Of a DNA stretch of 64,000 bases, positions 43,901 to 57,600 are shown in pieces. This stretch comes from Jacaranda mimosifolia (taxonomy: Eukaryota; Streptophyta; Magnoliopsida; Lamiales; Bignoniaceae), in NCBI GenBank assembly GCA_018894105.1, contig CM032121.1, positions 38,658,230-38,722,229 of the forward strand, given 5' to 3'. The stretch's first letter is position 1. Each line of letters opens with the position of its first letter. The translations under genes and the position numbers were made by a program. A model generated the notes under the pieces. That model saw only the letters and a program-made list of their open reading frames with translations. It had not been told where the DNA came from and ran no database searches.

Positions 43901-46900
43901 GTTCATTCTTTCTCAGACACTGTTGCCCTTTTGAGTAACAGCACTTCTCATCTCTAAGTTGGTCTTCTAGAAGTAGTTCTTTTTTGAATTAGATTATTAT
44001 GATAAATGAAATCTGGTCGGGAATTGTTCCATTTATGTGGTCCTTAAATGATGTGCTTTCAGGTTGCTGATTTACTTGGAAAATATCCAGATCTTATGGA
44101 GGGTTTCAATGAATTTCTGGAGCGCTGTGAGCGAATTGGTATTTACTGGTTTTCACTTTGGTGGTTGTATTTTCTGCTTAAATTGCTCTAACCGATTGCC
44201 TATTTTTCAGATGGATTTCTAGCTGGTGTTATGGGCAAAAGTATGTAATTTTTCTGGCTATTGCCTATTTAAATATAAGAAATTTTATTTTTTTGGTGCC
44301 TCTGTGAACTGCTGTTGCCTACCCCCAACTCCAGCCGCTACTTTTCAGTAAAACACTACAATTCTTATTACTATCATCAAACCACTCTGCTTTTGGATGT
44401 CTGATCGACAAATATGTTTCATTAATAGCAGAAACATTATGGAATGAAGGGAATTCTTCGAAAGCCTTGACCTTGAGAATAGATGAAAAGGAGAAAGAAC
44501 AGAAGCGTGAAGTGGAAGGAGGGAAGGAGAAGGATAGGTACAATTTGAAATACTGGGGAAAGTCCATTCAGGAGCTTGACCTTTCTAATTGTGAACGTTG
44601 CACTCCCAGTTATCGTCTTCTTCCTGATGATGTAAGACTTGTTGTATTTTAACATGTTTAGGAAACATTGGGTTTTCATCTTAGAATTTCATGATCACAA
44701 ATTTGCCTTTGCAGTATCCAATATCTACTGCTAGCCAGAGGTCAGAGCTTGGTGCTCAAGTTCTGAATGATCATTGGGTGTCTGTGACATCTGGTAGTGA
44801 GGATTACTCTTTTAAACACATGCGGAGAAACCAGTATGAAGAAAGCCTGTTTCGATGTGAAGATGATAGGTACAGAATCTTGTCAATTTTTGCCTCATCC
44901 TATTCCTTCCTCTATGACAACATGGCACTTTTATGTGTAGAGTGGAAAAAGCCAAGTCTTGCCACTGTTGGTAGATGATTTACTATGTGTTTTAGTGCTG
45001 GCCCATGAATTATATCCTCACCTCTCCCATGCGCTGACAGATATCATATAAATTGATGAAGGAAAGGAACTTTGGATTAGTGTGAGATGGTCATATATAA
45101 GAAATTGATGTTTTATTTTGTTTTCGATTTTCGATTTCTCCACATGATGTATTTCCTAGAGTTTCCTCAATTGTATATGTCTGAAATTTGCTAATTTTAT
45201 GTTCGTTGGGATTCAGATTTGAGCTAGACATGTTGTTAGAGTCTGTCAGTTCAACTGCTAAGCGAGCAGAGGAACTGTTGAACAGTATTACTAATAATTC
45301 AATTGGTTCAGACGGCCCCATACGAATTGAGGACCATTTCACAGGTATGCAATGATAGAGTTATGGGTTAATACTTTTGTTGAAACTATTTCACTTTGCT
45401 CATTTCTTCTCTTTTCCGAAGAAATGATATGCATATTTACTGATGAGTCGGTTTCTTTCTCTTGTTTTGAAATAGCTCTCAATTTAAGATGCGTTGAACG
45501 TCTATATGGTGACCATGGTCTTGATGTGATGGACATTTTGCGTAAGAATCCATCTCTGGCTTTGCCTGTTATCCTTACACGTTTGAAGCAGAAGCAAGAG
45601 GAATGGACTAAGTGTCGTTCAGATTTTAACAAAGTTTGGGCTGACATATATTCTAAGAACCATTACAAGTCTCTTGACCATCGCAGCTTTTATTTCAAGC
45701 AACAAGATTCAAAGAACTTGAGCACAAAATGTAAGTTGAACTCTAATGCTTTACATGATTGAAGTTCTATATATGCCTCTGATCATTTGCTTGGCTCTTA
45801 AGATTTTTTACAATATCCAGTGGGTAACCATTTATCTGTAGCGAACAGACTTGGTCTAGTTTTAGTGTCATTTGATTGTTAATTAGACGAGACTTGGCGT
45901 TTGTTTGTGATTCAGGTTTTGTGTTCTTTTCTTGTCTCTGCCACAGTTGGTGGCTTGTGTTACTATAGTCATTTTAAGCCACTACCTGAAGGAATTCTTG
46001 CATTCAAGTATAGCATCTCTATTGATTTAAATCTGTCTTCTCTTTTTGAACAAACATCATTGGTATTTCTTACTTCTATTTTCCTGAAAATCTTGTCTAT
46101 CATCTGATGCCTTATGCGTTGCCATTAATTGGTACTGCAAGACATCTCTCCTTTGTTGTTCTGGATAGTTTGTTAACCTCCAAAAACACTTGTGTTGTCG
46201 GTATCAGGGTCATTGATGCTAGTTTTTCATAAGTCATCATTGAAAACAAATATGAGATAGCAAGGGTTGCTCTCCAGTTATCTTTTGGTTCTCATATTCT
46301 TTGATGCTTTGGATGGACAGCCTTAGTAGCAGAAATCAAAGAAATCAAGGAGAAGAGGCAGAAAGAGGATGATGTACTTCTTAGTATTGCAGCTGGAAGC
46401 AGACATTCTATCATTCCAGACATGGAATTTGAATATGCTGACACTGAAGTTCACGAAGATGTCTTTAGGATCATCAAATACTCGTGTGAAGAGGTCTGCT
46501 CAACCAAAGATCAGTTGAATAAAGTTTTGAGGTTCTGGACAACTTTTCTTGAGCCCATCCTGGGTGTTCATTCCCGGCCGCATGGTTCAGAGAATTCTGA
46601 AGATGATGGTGCCTCTAAGCGTCGAACAGCGAAAAACACCACAACAAGCATAATAGAAAGTGAAGGCAGTCCCAATGCCGATGCTACTACCACAAACTTG
46701 AAGCAAGCCAAGTCTAACTGCAATGGTGATTCTAATGCATCGCCTCAACGAGTGAATTTCAGCAGGAGTGGCTTCATGAATGTGGATACTTTGGCCAAAG
46801 AAGGTCTAGCTGTGGCCTCTGGTGAAAGATCAACCAACCCTGACATAATTGTTACTTCAGGACCAGATGTTAGTCATGGTATGCATGTAGGAGAAACAGT

Positions 46901-49900
46901 TAAGGTTCATTTGTGAAGATTGGTTGCAATTCTGATATTGTTTATACTCTTCACTGACAGTTGCATTAATTGTATTGATTACCTTAACTTTTATATTTGG
47001 TGTTGGTTTTGCTATATTTAAGTGCATTTTTCATGATTATGGGAATTATTTTGAAATTCAAGGGCGTGGTGCAAATTCTTCACGAGTGGTTAATGGTCCC
47101 ATTGAGGAAGCCAATGAAGCCAAACCTAATACGGAAGGCATGCTGCCTCCAGAGGTATGAGTTAATGATTTTGAACTGATTTACAGATTTCAGTTTTTGA
47201 CTGGAGTCGGCATACTTTGGCTTGATTTTATTCCATTTATATATATGTATATCTGTTTCTTGGTCCACCTTCTCTTTCATTCTTTTTCTTCGAATTCTTT
47301 TAGTTTTTTCTCCTTTCATTCTTTTTCTTTGAATTCTTGTAGTTTTTTCTTCTTTCATGCTTTTTCTTCAAATTCTTTTTGGTACTTTGTGGTGTGTGTG
47401 TGGTATAATCATGTTTCCTTGTTTGCAACAGGGTGGGGAAACATCAAGATCGAATCAATTGACAAATGGAGATTTCGCAGAAGGGCCTAGGGTTTCTGGA
47501 TATAATGAGGATTCTCTTGATCCTTGTAAAAATGAGAAAGAAGAGGGTGAACTGTCCCCAAATGGTGATTTTGAAGATAATTTTGGTGCTTACCAGGACA
47601 GCAGTTCGCAAGCCTTGCCTGAGAAGAATCGTAGCAATGAAGGGATGCAGGGTCAAGCGGGAAGTCATGAAGAGATTTGTGCAGATGCTGCGGGTGAAAA
47701 TGATGTAGATGCTGATGATGAGGACAGTGAAAATATTTCTGAGGCTGGAGAAGATGTTTCAGGCAGTGAGTCTGCCGCCGATGAGTGTTCACGGGAAGAG
47801 CACGAGGAAGAGGAAGATGGAGAGCATGATGACCTTGATGGTAAAGCAGAGAGTGAAGGTGAGGCAGAGAATACTAGTGAAACTCATTATAATGGAGGAG
47901 ATGGTGCATCGGTTCCACAGTCTGAGCGGTTTTTGCTGACTTGTAAGCCTCTGTCAAAGCATGTGGCCTCCCCATTAGTAGATGATGAGAAAAAGGGTCC
48001 ACGGGTTTTTTATGGAAATGACACCTTTTACGTGCTTTTTAGGCTGCATCAGGTAAATTTATGGTAATTCTTGTTCCCACCCCACCCCACTCCCAAATGG
48101 TAGTTTGGTTGTAGTAGCAATTCTTTATTCCCCTTCTGCCCACTTCCTTATTTTGTGTGTGTGATGAAGAAATGATATCAGCTTCTGCTGGAAAGATGTT
48201 TCAATTTTGAGATTTTCACTTTTTTCCGCTTAATTGTGCATAATTTTCTTTTCCATCATCCCAGACACTGTATGAGAGAATATTATCGGCGAAGGTGAAT
48301 TCAGCATCTGGTGAATCAAAATGGAGAACCACAAAGGATGCGAGTTCTGATCCCTATGCCAGGTAGTTTAGTGACATAATTTAGTTTCTGAACATCTTGG
48401 AATCTTTATTACTCTATTGATTTTGTATAATCATGTTCACTGCAGGTTCATGAGTGCATTATTTAGTTTACTTGATGGATCTTCTGATAATACAAAATTT
48501 GAAGATGATTGCCGATCTTTGATTGGAAATCAGTCCTATGTACTATTCACTTTGGATAAGTTGATATATAAGTTGGTCAAACAGGTAATCTTCCTGAAAA
48601 TTTGTTTTGCCTTCTTTCTAATTGTCTCACTTCCAATATTCTGAGTACTGTGTTTGTTTGGCAGCTCCAAACTGTTTCCAGTGATGAGGTGGACTGTAAG
48701 CTGCTTCAGTCGTATGAATATGAAAAATCTAGGAAGCCAGAGAAGTATGTTGATTCAGTTCATTATGAAAATGTCCATGTCCTTCTGCATGATGAGAATA
48801 TATACCGGGTTGAATGTGTAGGTTTCATTTGACTATTCGTTTTATTATTAATACATTGATTCATGTTGTGTATTGTTCAAGAAGTTTGCTTGGACTCTAA
48901 GTTGTCTCCACTCTTGTTGTAGACATCTACCCCTACCCGCTTATCTATTCAATTGATGGATGATGGAAATGAGAAGTCTGAAGTCGTTGCAGTTTCAGTA
49001 GATCCTAATTTTGCAACCTATCTTCACAACGATTATCTTTCAGTTAATCATGGAAAAAAGGAGTCATCGGCTATTATGCTGAAGAGGTATTGTTATAAGT
49101 CTAATCACAACTTGAAATACAGGAATGTCCTTTTATTTTATGAAACCAGTAAATTCTGCGGATTAATAGCAAGGCTCTTGACCAAAAAGATGAGGAAATG
49201 TAATCAACAGGGACATGACACATGATGTCACTTGTATGCCGGACACACACATGCTACTTTTTGGACGGTACACGTGTGCTTGCATGCACAAACCTAACAT
49301 AGCTTCGCAATTTGGAAGATATTAAATGCTCAAACCTGGATTTTGGGGAACGATCACCTGTAATGAGCTATGCAGGGTTTGCATAGTTAAGTATGGTTAC
49401 CCTTTTGTTTACCGGACCTCTATAAGCAAGACAACCATAGACTTATTAGACACTTATGACTTTGAGTATGTATCTCAGTTAATTGCTTGTTGTGACATTT
49501 GTTCATTGTAATTCCAAAGTGGTCCTATGGCTAGAATGATCTATGTGGGGACTTGATGTCCTGTTCAATTTGAAATTTTGTTGATTTTGGTATTATTGTT
49601 GGCATGCCCAAACTTTTGTGAAACCTAAGGCTAAGTTTGAGTCAGTGACACGAGGAAAAACTTTCTGCTACCAATTTTAAGATGCTTCAGGGGCTTCATA
49701 TTAGAGCAGAAGCTGTCTTACTATATGCTCTGATCTCTCAGCAGGAACTAGTAGTTGGACTCAATGAAAAAGAAAAAGGCGAGGGAATTTACCTGTTCTT
49801 TTTTCTTATTTTCTTTCTCTGAGCTTGATATTTCAAGAAAAATGGTAAATTTGATTTAGTATACTGAACAAAGGTTAGATTGGTGTGTTTAATTATCTGA

Positions 49901-50742
49901 TATACTTATAATACATGCAGGAATATGCGCAAGTATGGTAGTCTAGATGATCCCATTGCTTTGTACAAGGCTACAGAAAAAGTTCTGATCATGAATGGGT
50001 TGGAATGTAAGATGGCAGCCATCTCATCGAAGGTATAATTATGTTGTTATTCTTGTTGGAGCAGAGTTTTGGTGTAATCTAGCCTTGTTAATTTACTCAT
50101 GTTGTCATCTCTAAAATTCTATCTGATTAATCCTTCACCAAAACCTCCTTTTCCTGTGTCCCTTCCCATCTCTCTAGACATGTCACGTCTGCTAATTATA
50201 AATCTCTTACTTTCGTATCTGATTTACTAAGAATTTGCTATTCTGTGTATCTTTACTGATTTTGGGATGTCATTCCTCATTTTACATTATTCGCACTCTT
50301 CACGCCATATGTTGTAAATTACATTCATTTGCCTTCTCTTCCGAGTATGGTAAGACTTCCAATTGGTGTCCTTCTTAACTTGCCCGTGGCCCCATGTTAT
50401 GCGACCGTTGCTTCTAATTTGTTTAGTTTTTTGCCCCAATACTGGAATGCTTATTTGGTTCATTTCTTTCCATCTTCTGCTCACTTTAAGTTATGGTGTT
50501 CTTTGCTCAATCCCCGAAGTAGGAGAAATGTGGTTCACAAAGTCCTAGTTGATCACTAGCTAGTCCTAACAAGATTCCACTTGTGATCACAACTGTGCTT
50601 TCAGATCTCATATGTCCTTGACACAGAGGACTTCTTTATTCGTCTGGGACGGAGAAGGGATAGATCAACAGAAAGATCTTCACGCAAGAACCAGGCCAGG
50701 GTGCAACAGTTTCGCCAGTTCTTGGCAGCTTCTACGAATTAG
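40979..50742 (+). CDS. Paired amphipathic helix protein SIN3-like (SNL) transcriptional corepressor
   Basis: Twenty-two coding exons: 40979-41058, 41843-42091, 42183-42366, 42462-42560, 42642-42815, 42898-43198, 43667-43803, 44063-44138, 44211-44240, 44432-44631, 44715-44869, 45217-45344, 45476-45730, 46321-46878, 47063-47154, 47432-48052, 48265-48362, 48446-48584, 48665-48817, 48923-49086, 49921-50032, 50605-50742. They join without a frame break to 1380 aa. The start MKRLRDEVY...QFKRPFG is the family's conserved N-terminus. PAH1 is about 72-145, PAH2 about 158-228, PAH3 about 363-433. The SIN3 HDAC-interaction region is about 485-590 ([30 protein letters not shown]). An acidic Glu/Asp-rich tract at about 950-1080 is followed by the conserved C-terminal SIN3 domain from [21 protein letters not shown]3 is a nuclear scaffold joining DNA-binding repressors (via PAH domains) to histone deacetylases. 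A Gly-rich linker (about 35-68) precedes PAH1 and is longer than I expect for the family. Confidence 0.95.
41158..41182 (+). repeat. G-quadruplex-type motif in SIN3-like intron 1
   Basis: GGGGTGGGGGGTGGGGGTGG and the following Gs form four G-runs separated by single T, on the transcribed-sense strand. It satisfies the G4 consensus with one-base loops. Confidence 0.8.
47273..47385 (+). repeat. ~39-bp tandem repeat in SIN3-like intron 15
   Basis: The pyrimidine-rich unit tttcattctttttcttcgaa + ttcttttagttttttctcc occurs about 2.7 times just upstream of the exon 16 acceptor (47431), so it may act as an extended polypyrimidine tract. Confidence 0.7.
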
Positions 50743-50771
50743 TGGCTCCCTCATTGTGATTGATGCTTGAG

Positions 50772-50855
50772 GTATCTATATATGCATTTCTTTTCCCTTT
50801 CTGGACATAAACGGGTCAACATCGATTTCTCTTATCTGTGTTTCTTTTTGGGCAG
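50772..50855 (+). other. Possible 3' UTR intron of the SIN3-like gene
   Basis: gtatctata at 50772 and ctttttgggcag ending at 50855 would remove 84 bp shortly after the stop codon. Inferred from splice consensus only. Confidence 0.35.
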
Positions 50856-52277
50856 ATTTCACTTGATCCATTGCTGAATTGCTTCAGCAATTTATTTATT
50901 TACCAGTCGACGAATCAAATAAGCATAAGGGAGCGCAGAGACTTTGGTTGGGATAGAATCATCTTTTGAAATGCGCCTTCGCTTTGTACATAGTAAGCTG
51001 CTGGGTTGGCCCCCTAACCTTAATTGTAGAAAGTGGTCCTGTGTTTATTTGATTGTATTGGTTGTTTAAACGGGCGGAAAGCAGCCCTTACCTGTTTCTT
51101 CCTGTAATAGATTTCTTTTGAGCTTTTCTGGCTGTGATAAAGCTAGATCATGTAAAAGATACACCATGGGATGCATATATTATATATAGGGAGAAATAGT
51201 ATATAGCTGAATTTGACTTGCAACTTTGGAACATCATGTTTTCTTGAATATATGTATAGATTTCACATACCAATTTGTTTTTTAATTTTGTCAATTATTA
51301 ATCTATACTATTAATAAAGTACTAGACAACATTGCTCCGTGTTACATGGTATAGATAATAGATCATCTCCTAACTTATTATTCTTAGTTTTCTAAGATGT
51401 TTCACTTAAAATAATGATATGATTGATCCGTTCTTCTATAAATATATGCAAAAGTTTAAAACTTTTGTCCAAAATTTGATAAAAATTAAATATATATTGT
51501 TAGACGGGTAATCCTAACAATAGTCCATTGTCCAAGTGGCCAGGTTCGTGCAAGAGATTGTTGACATGGTACTTTCCGACTCCATTAAAACAATCGTTCC
51601 CACAAGGGAGAAACCCCCATGGTTCTTACAAGTTACAACCCATGGAGACAGCAGCCCTTTAACTTCACCACCAAATCCAAATTAATACATACATATACAA
51701 ATACATAAAATATACATGTATCTATAGGTTAAACGTATGTATAAATATACGTATTTGTAGGCCCCATAGATCGATAGAGATTCCTGCCATTCTGCCACCC
51801 CCACCGTCCCTAAATTATATTTTTGTGATTTTAATTAAAAATGTGCTGCCACTTGGAATAAAAATGCCAATTTAATTTCCTGGAGAATGTCTTTTCTGCG
51901 TCTATACTATTCAATTTAATTCTATTCCAAACAAAGAAGCATCATGGAAACAACACTTAAAACACGCTAGTACTAATATTCTTACTAAGACGACAATATT
52001 TATGCTTTGTACGGATCACGCGGTCACATGTGGTCAATCATACCTCGAAGCCCATCAAAGTTTGAGGAATTGTAATAATCTAAAGAAATTTCAAGAATTT
52101 GAACTTTCCTTGCATTTCTTCCAAGTCCCCTAAAACGCGTTTGTTACAGAGTTCCACGCCAATAAAAGTCTTGTTTCTTGGCATTAGCCCCTCTACCCAT
52201 TTTTCTTCCCTTGTACTCAAAAGATCTCAAGCCCAAGTAGAAACACTTTCGAAGGAATCCCAAGATTGAATCATAGT
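50856..52277. other. 3' UTR of the SIN3-like gene and intergenic DNA up to GATL
   Basis: Probable 3' UTR to about 51180, then AT-rich DNA. A CCAAT-type word (gccaataaaag) near 52157 may belong to the GATL promoter. No additional gene is visible. Confidence 0.45.
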
Positions 52278-53345
52278 ATGAAGATTTGTCCGATTACACA
52301 ATCTTTGACCTTAGTTGCAATTCTTCTTCTTGTGTCTTCTGCACACGCTGTTCGGTTGTTCCCAGATGGTCCCAATGTACTTCAAGAATACATTGAAGCT
52401 CCCAAGTATATCAATGGAAATCAATGCCAAAATCTTATCAAGGGCAGCACATTTTCTGTCTGCAATCCATCGTTAGTGCATGTGGCGATGACGCTTGATT
52501 CCAAATACTTGAGGGGCTCTATTGCAGCAGTCCATTCAATTCTGAAGCACGCGGAGTGCCCGGAAAACGTCTACTTACATTTCATCACGTCCAGTTCTTC
52601 TTCCGCCTCTGTTCTTAGAAACATTGTCAAATCGACATTTCCTGGTTTGTCTTTTAAGATTTACCCCTTCAACAATGAAAGGAAAGTAAAGCAATTGATA
52701 TCGTATTCCATTCGTCCAGCTCTGGAGGAGCCCTTGAACTACGCAAGAATTTACCTGGCTGGGATTCTTGATTCGTGCGTCAGCCGCGTGGTTTATATAG
52801 ATTCTGATACTATAGTAGTTGATGATATCCAGAAACTGTGGTCCACCCGTTTATCTGGGTCGAGAGTAATTGGAGCTCCGGAATACTGTCATGCAAATTT
52901 CAAGAATTACTTCAACGATGAATTCTGGGCTGACCCGGTTCTTTCCAGTGTGTTTAGGGGCAAGAAGCCTTGTTATTTCAATACGGGTGTGATGGTTATG
53001 GATTTGGAGAGATGGAGGGGAGGAGATTACACGAAGAAAATTGAAGAATGGATGGAGATACAAAAGCAGAGGAGGATATATGAGCTGGGGTCTTTGCCGC
53101 CATTTATGCTGGTTTTTGGTGGAGATATAGAGGGAATTGATCACGGGTGGAACCAACATGGGCTTGGTGGGGATAATGTGGTGAATAGTTGCCGGAGTTT
53201 GCATCCGGGTCGGGTCAGTTTGCTCCACTGGAGCGGGAAAGGGAAGCCATGGGTGAGGCTTGATGAGGGCAGGCCCTGCCCTGTGGATCATCTGTGGGCA
53301 CCTTATGATCTATATAGAATGCAGAGATTATTGAAGCAACATTAA
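52278..53345 (+). CDS. Galacturonosyltransferase-like (GATL) protein, GT8 family
   Basis: A single uninterrupted exon encodes 355 aa, the usual intronless form and length of GATL genes. I use the ATG at 52278 ([10 protein letters not shown]); the open frame extends 12 bases upstream only with a TTG. Residues 1-24 form a hydrophobic signal peptide or anchor ([15 protein letters not shown]). The GT8 fold shows the metal- and sugar-nucleotide-binding DSD at 175-177 ([13 protein letters not shown]), [16 protein letters not shown], and the late HWSGKGKPW motif with metal-binding His317. GATL proteins lack the long stem of GAUT enzymes. They act in the Golgi/secretory pathway in pectin or xylan synthesis, probably using UDP-galacturonic acid; the exact activity of this member is inferred. 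All catalytic motifs are present. Convergent with the DUF760 gene. Confidence 0.93.
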   Translation: MKICPITQSLTLVAILLLVSSAHAVRLFPDGPNVLQEYIEAPKYINGNQCQNLIKGSTFSVCNPSLVHVAMTLDSKYLRGSIAAVHSILKHAECPENVYLHFITSSSSSASVLRNIVKSTFPGLSFKIYPFNNERKVKQLISYSIRPALEEPLNYARIYLAGILDSCVSRVVYIDSDTIVVDDIQKLWSTRLSGSRVIGAPEYCHANFKNYFNDEFWADPVLSSVFRGKKPCYFNTGVMVMDLERWRGGDYTKKIEEWMEIQKQRRIYELGSLPPFMLVFGGDIEGIDHGWNQHGLGGDNVVNSCRSLHPGRVSLLHWSGKGKPWVRLDEGRPCPVDHLWAPYDLYRMQRLLKQH

Positions 53346-54616
53346 CAGTAGTAAATATGGAGTTGCCAATGGTGCAATTTTCTACAAGATTCTTGATTTT
53401 TTTTATTCTTTTTGTAAATGAAAATACTTGAGACAAATGGGGTTGAGGAATGAGGATGACATTGAATGTAATGTTATAGGCGGCATTTCTCGTAGCAGGG
53501 AGAATTTTGCTGAGGATCCTGTGTACGAGGCATTCTTTTTGGCACAATGATGCACTATATATGGACTCAGAGTTTATTCGAATTTGAATTTGAATTTCAT
53601 TGAATACTTTGGTTAACCATCGATTTACAGTAATGATAGAGGAATTAGTAAAATTTTTATCAAGAATTATGTCTGAGAAAACCAAAACGTATCTCGAAAA
53701 AAAAAACAAGGGATAACTTTTAAATGTCCATGAAACGAAAGAAGATAAAACAGATAAGAGAACAGTTTATAAATGTTCAGTATCTTTGATTCATTCGATA
53801 TAAAATAAAATCATTTGTTAATATAATTTCAAAGGATATGCCCTATTTGTTTCCACGTACAGTAATAGATGAAGATGAGCAAAGTTAGTAGGTTCACATG
53901 CAAGAGATACATTAGCATATAGTGGAAATTTTATCCTGAAAAGGCACCGTGAGGATTTATAAGTTGTAACCAATCCTCAACTTATATTCTCCACTTTGAG
54001 GGGTTGTCTTTTTAGAATACCATCTATTTATAATATATATTAGTGAAATAATACCTCAATACGATTTGGTCATGCTTTGTATGCTCTTGATTTTATTTAA
54101 TGCATATCTTCAATTATCCAAAATAAAAATAAAAAATTGGTATCAACAAACGGTTGCAGCCAAGTTCAGTAGCAATCTCAGAGTGCCCACACCGAACCAT
54201 ATGCACCAACCCTCTAATATAAGTCTGAATTAGGCAGGCAAGGACTGGCAGGAGCTGCTCATAACCTTGGGGGCAACTATTATGACACTAGAACTCAAAA
54301 AAGAAATTTGGCAAAGTTTCTTTAAGTGGCTAATTGAAATAGTCATCATCTAAAAAGATGGAACTGAAGGCTTCAACTGTCTTGCCCCCGGGTGAACAGG
54401 TATCCCACATGACATCTAATTTTTAGGCAAAGGAAAAGAAAGAGCCAAAACTGTTGTCCAAGCGAAATGATCTCCACACATAATTTAATAGGATAAAAAC
54501 ATATAAATTATTTGGATAATTGAAGTACTATAGAATGTACAAAAGAACAAAATGTAGAAGCAAAATGAGAAGAAAAAGTCAAAAGAAGAATATACATATC
54601 CCTCCTCATACTTCAC
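53346..54616. other. Convergent intergenic region between GATL and the DUF760 gene
   Basis: Contains the GATL 3' UTR (about 53346-53560). The stretch 54140-54440 is more complex than typical intergenic DNA and may be 3' UTR sequence of the minus-strand DUF760 gene. No open frame with a recognisable product is present; the 63-codon frame at 54520 overlaps the other gene's 3' end and is rejected. Confidence 0.45.
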
Positions 54617-57600
54617 TTACAACAAACCAACAACACAACTTAGATGTAATCTGTTCTCCAAGCCTCTTAAGTGATGCCCCAGTAACATGCACCTGCCAGA
54701 AACAACAGTAATTTCATTACAATCATGGAAGAATGTTAAAACTGGAAAGAGAGATGCAAGGAAAAAAGAAGAAAAGATGATTTATTTAACTATTAACAAA
54801 CATTAGTGAACAATTAATATAGCATAAATTAGGAAACAGTACGATGAGAACAATTGAAGCATTAAAACCAAAGGGAAACATATTTCCACACTAACCAGAA
54901 AAGCAGCTTGGCCAAATAATCCCGTGAAGTGCTAATGGCATCAAAAGGTTCATTATCCTTGTCGTGAGAGTTCTGTATACTGCTTAAAGTCAAGTCCCCC
55001 TCATATTCAGAAGCGATCTCATCTTTGAAAAATCTCCGCAATATATTTTGAGCAAGTTGGTGGATAATTTCCTCCACCTCAGGTGATGATGGTCTGGACA
55101 TTTCAGTTACCTGAAATAAAACATGCATTACCATGATTCATGGTGACGATCAAGATATACAAACCCAAGCTAAAAAGAATATGCATCAATATGTTAGGTT
55201 ATTACCATCTCATGTTCCAAGGACCTTAAGTACTCTAGCAGATTGTTGTTACTCTTTTTGACATGTTCCATTCGCAAACTTTCCTGTTTCTGTGCATGAA
55301 GCTCCTAACAAAAGCATAGTGAGAAGTAATCAATACAACTACCAAAAGGAGTACCATTAGATCAAAATTCAATTTGGCAAAGAGCAAGCAGGGAACATTC
55401 ACCAATATTCGAAAGGGAATAATCAAGTTCTAATCTATTCTGCAGTGCACACAGGAGTAGAGAACTACAACTCATTACACCATCAAGCTATGCTGTATTA
55501 TTACTAATAGGACAAAAATTTCAAGCTAAATGAAACTGGTGTAGTTGCTGCAAACATGTGTTTGTAACCATTTCACGAAGATGAACTACATAAAATCTTA
55601 GCAATAAATGTCAATCAATGTGAATCCACTATGTATATCCAGAACATATCCAAAGAAAACTGAAAAAGATGTATAGCTTGGATAACCAAATATATAAGTT
55701 TGCAATATGGAATACATATAAAAACATAGTTCCAGCATACAAATCAAATACCGAAACCAATATACAAATCATCTGTGTTAACCAAAAGGGACACTTTCAG
55801 AAGGCCCATACAGTACCATATGAAGATCACTCCATTACTACCTCATGAATCTTTAACAAGTTGTTAAAAGTAATAATTAGCACATATTTTAAGTTGTGGA
55901 AATTTTCTGCCCTCGTAAAATAAAGTTAATATCCAGCGTAACAAGATACCTAGTTATGCTAATTAATCAAGGCCAATCATGTCAGAATTTAGGTAACCAC
56001 TTAATTGTTTAGTTTATACATCACCATTCATTTTCACGATTTAATTCCAGGGTCTGTGTGAAGTCAGACAACTATTCAAAGGGAGAAAATAAGAAGCACC
56101 GGAGTGTATTCCACCTCTATTTTTTTTTTGGAGGGTGTGGGGTGTGGATTTTTTTTTGGTTAAAAGAGGAAATTCTAACAGTACTTAGTTATTTGTGATT
56201 TTCACTACAATAGCTTGGGCCACAACGGGATTAACTGCATTTTACACGTTTCGGATCTATTTACTTGCTTTTAAGGAGCATTAAATGTTCACTTCCAAAA
56301 TTGCAACAGTAGCCAAAATACCCAAGCTCATATACCGATGATGTTTTTGAAAAATATCAGCAAGTTCATCACAAGATGATCTTGGTGGATAAGGCATCAA
56401 CTGTAGGAATGAATAACTATATCCTTTCTTTCCATGTTTCCAAACGAAAAATTTTATCACTTGCAAATGGAAAATACTTATATATATATCGAGTGTGGAA
56501 ACACCAAAGGTTGTGGATCACTCCATATTAGCATAGCATAATGTATGTTCAACTCTGGATGTAGCTTAATCATCAGCCGTTGGTGTTTACACACCTGGTG
56601 CACGTAAGAATTTTTCATTGGAGATCACTCTGATCAGTTTGGTTGTCCTCTTGTCTTTACCTTTTTCTTTCGATCAAAATCAATGTTTTTCCTTTTGACA
56701 ATTTCTATCAACGAAAACTCAATTAGGATCTGCTAGATTTATCTTGTTACAAACTTCATCCACCGGATCAACTTCTTATAATCAACCAATGCTCATTAGT
56801 CAAGAAACTCCATCAAGACAGCTTCTGTTAAACTACAGCAAATGATGTGGCTCGACTAGACCTAGTTTCTTCTCGGTTATGTCTTTCAACCATTAAGCTC
56901 ACCATTAAAATTAGTCGAGGATGGTTGGCAGCAATAAAGGAGTTAATAAGGAAAATCTTAAGAGAACCAAAATCACAACTATTTTGGGCTGTTACCAATG
57001 CTCATTGGATGTCATAAGTGATATTCTAAACATGACACATTTGATCGTCACTCTTTTTTCATTCAGGGGTTCACTAACCATAAATCAAATCTTCAATAGC
57101 CTAAGGCAAATGAAATTTTTGAAGAATGTTATTTTCCCTAAGCTGTGGGAACCGGATTCAACTTCGTAATATTCTAATAAATATCAGAATTCTGTCCTGA
57201 ACTTCCAGTTTGAACACATTTGTTGATCAAAGAAAGGAAAAATCAGATGTCACAATAAAATCACTTACCTGCTTAACTGCGGATAACTCCGATTCTAATT
57301 GCTGAATATAATTTAATGCTTGTGGAGACAGATCCCCGAAATTTTGAGGATTCCTTCTCTGCAAGTCTTCTGCATACCCTTCAACTCCACCACCAACACC
57401 TTTTTCACCTCCCCCGCCATCACTCCCCTCCCACCTCACCTCCGAGGGCCCATCATACCCAGCAAAATCAGAACTTTCTAAACTATCTGGCGACATCTCA
57501 AAATTCCTCATCAACAAAATCCTATACTCCGCATTCCACAATGTATACCTAGAAAAACACAAATCAGTAAATAAATGAAATCAGTAATATTCAGCTGCAT

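Noticed and set aside
50287..50559. Open frames in SIN3-like intron 21
   Set aside because: The flanking exons join perfectly without them and no domain is recognised.
52851..53709. Long minus-strand frames opposite and downstream of GATL
   Set aside because: They are shadows of the GATL coding frame on the other strand; no family match is recognised.
56281..57169. Possible extra exons in DUF760 intron 2
   Set aside because: Exons 2 and 3 join in frame, and neither open stretch has family similarity or paired splice sites.
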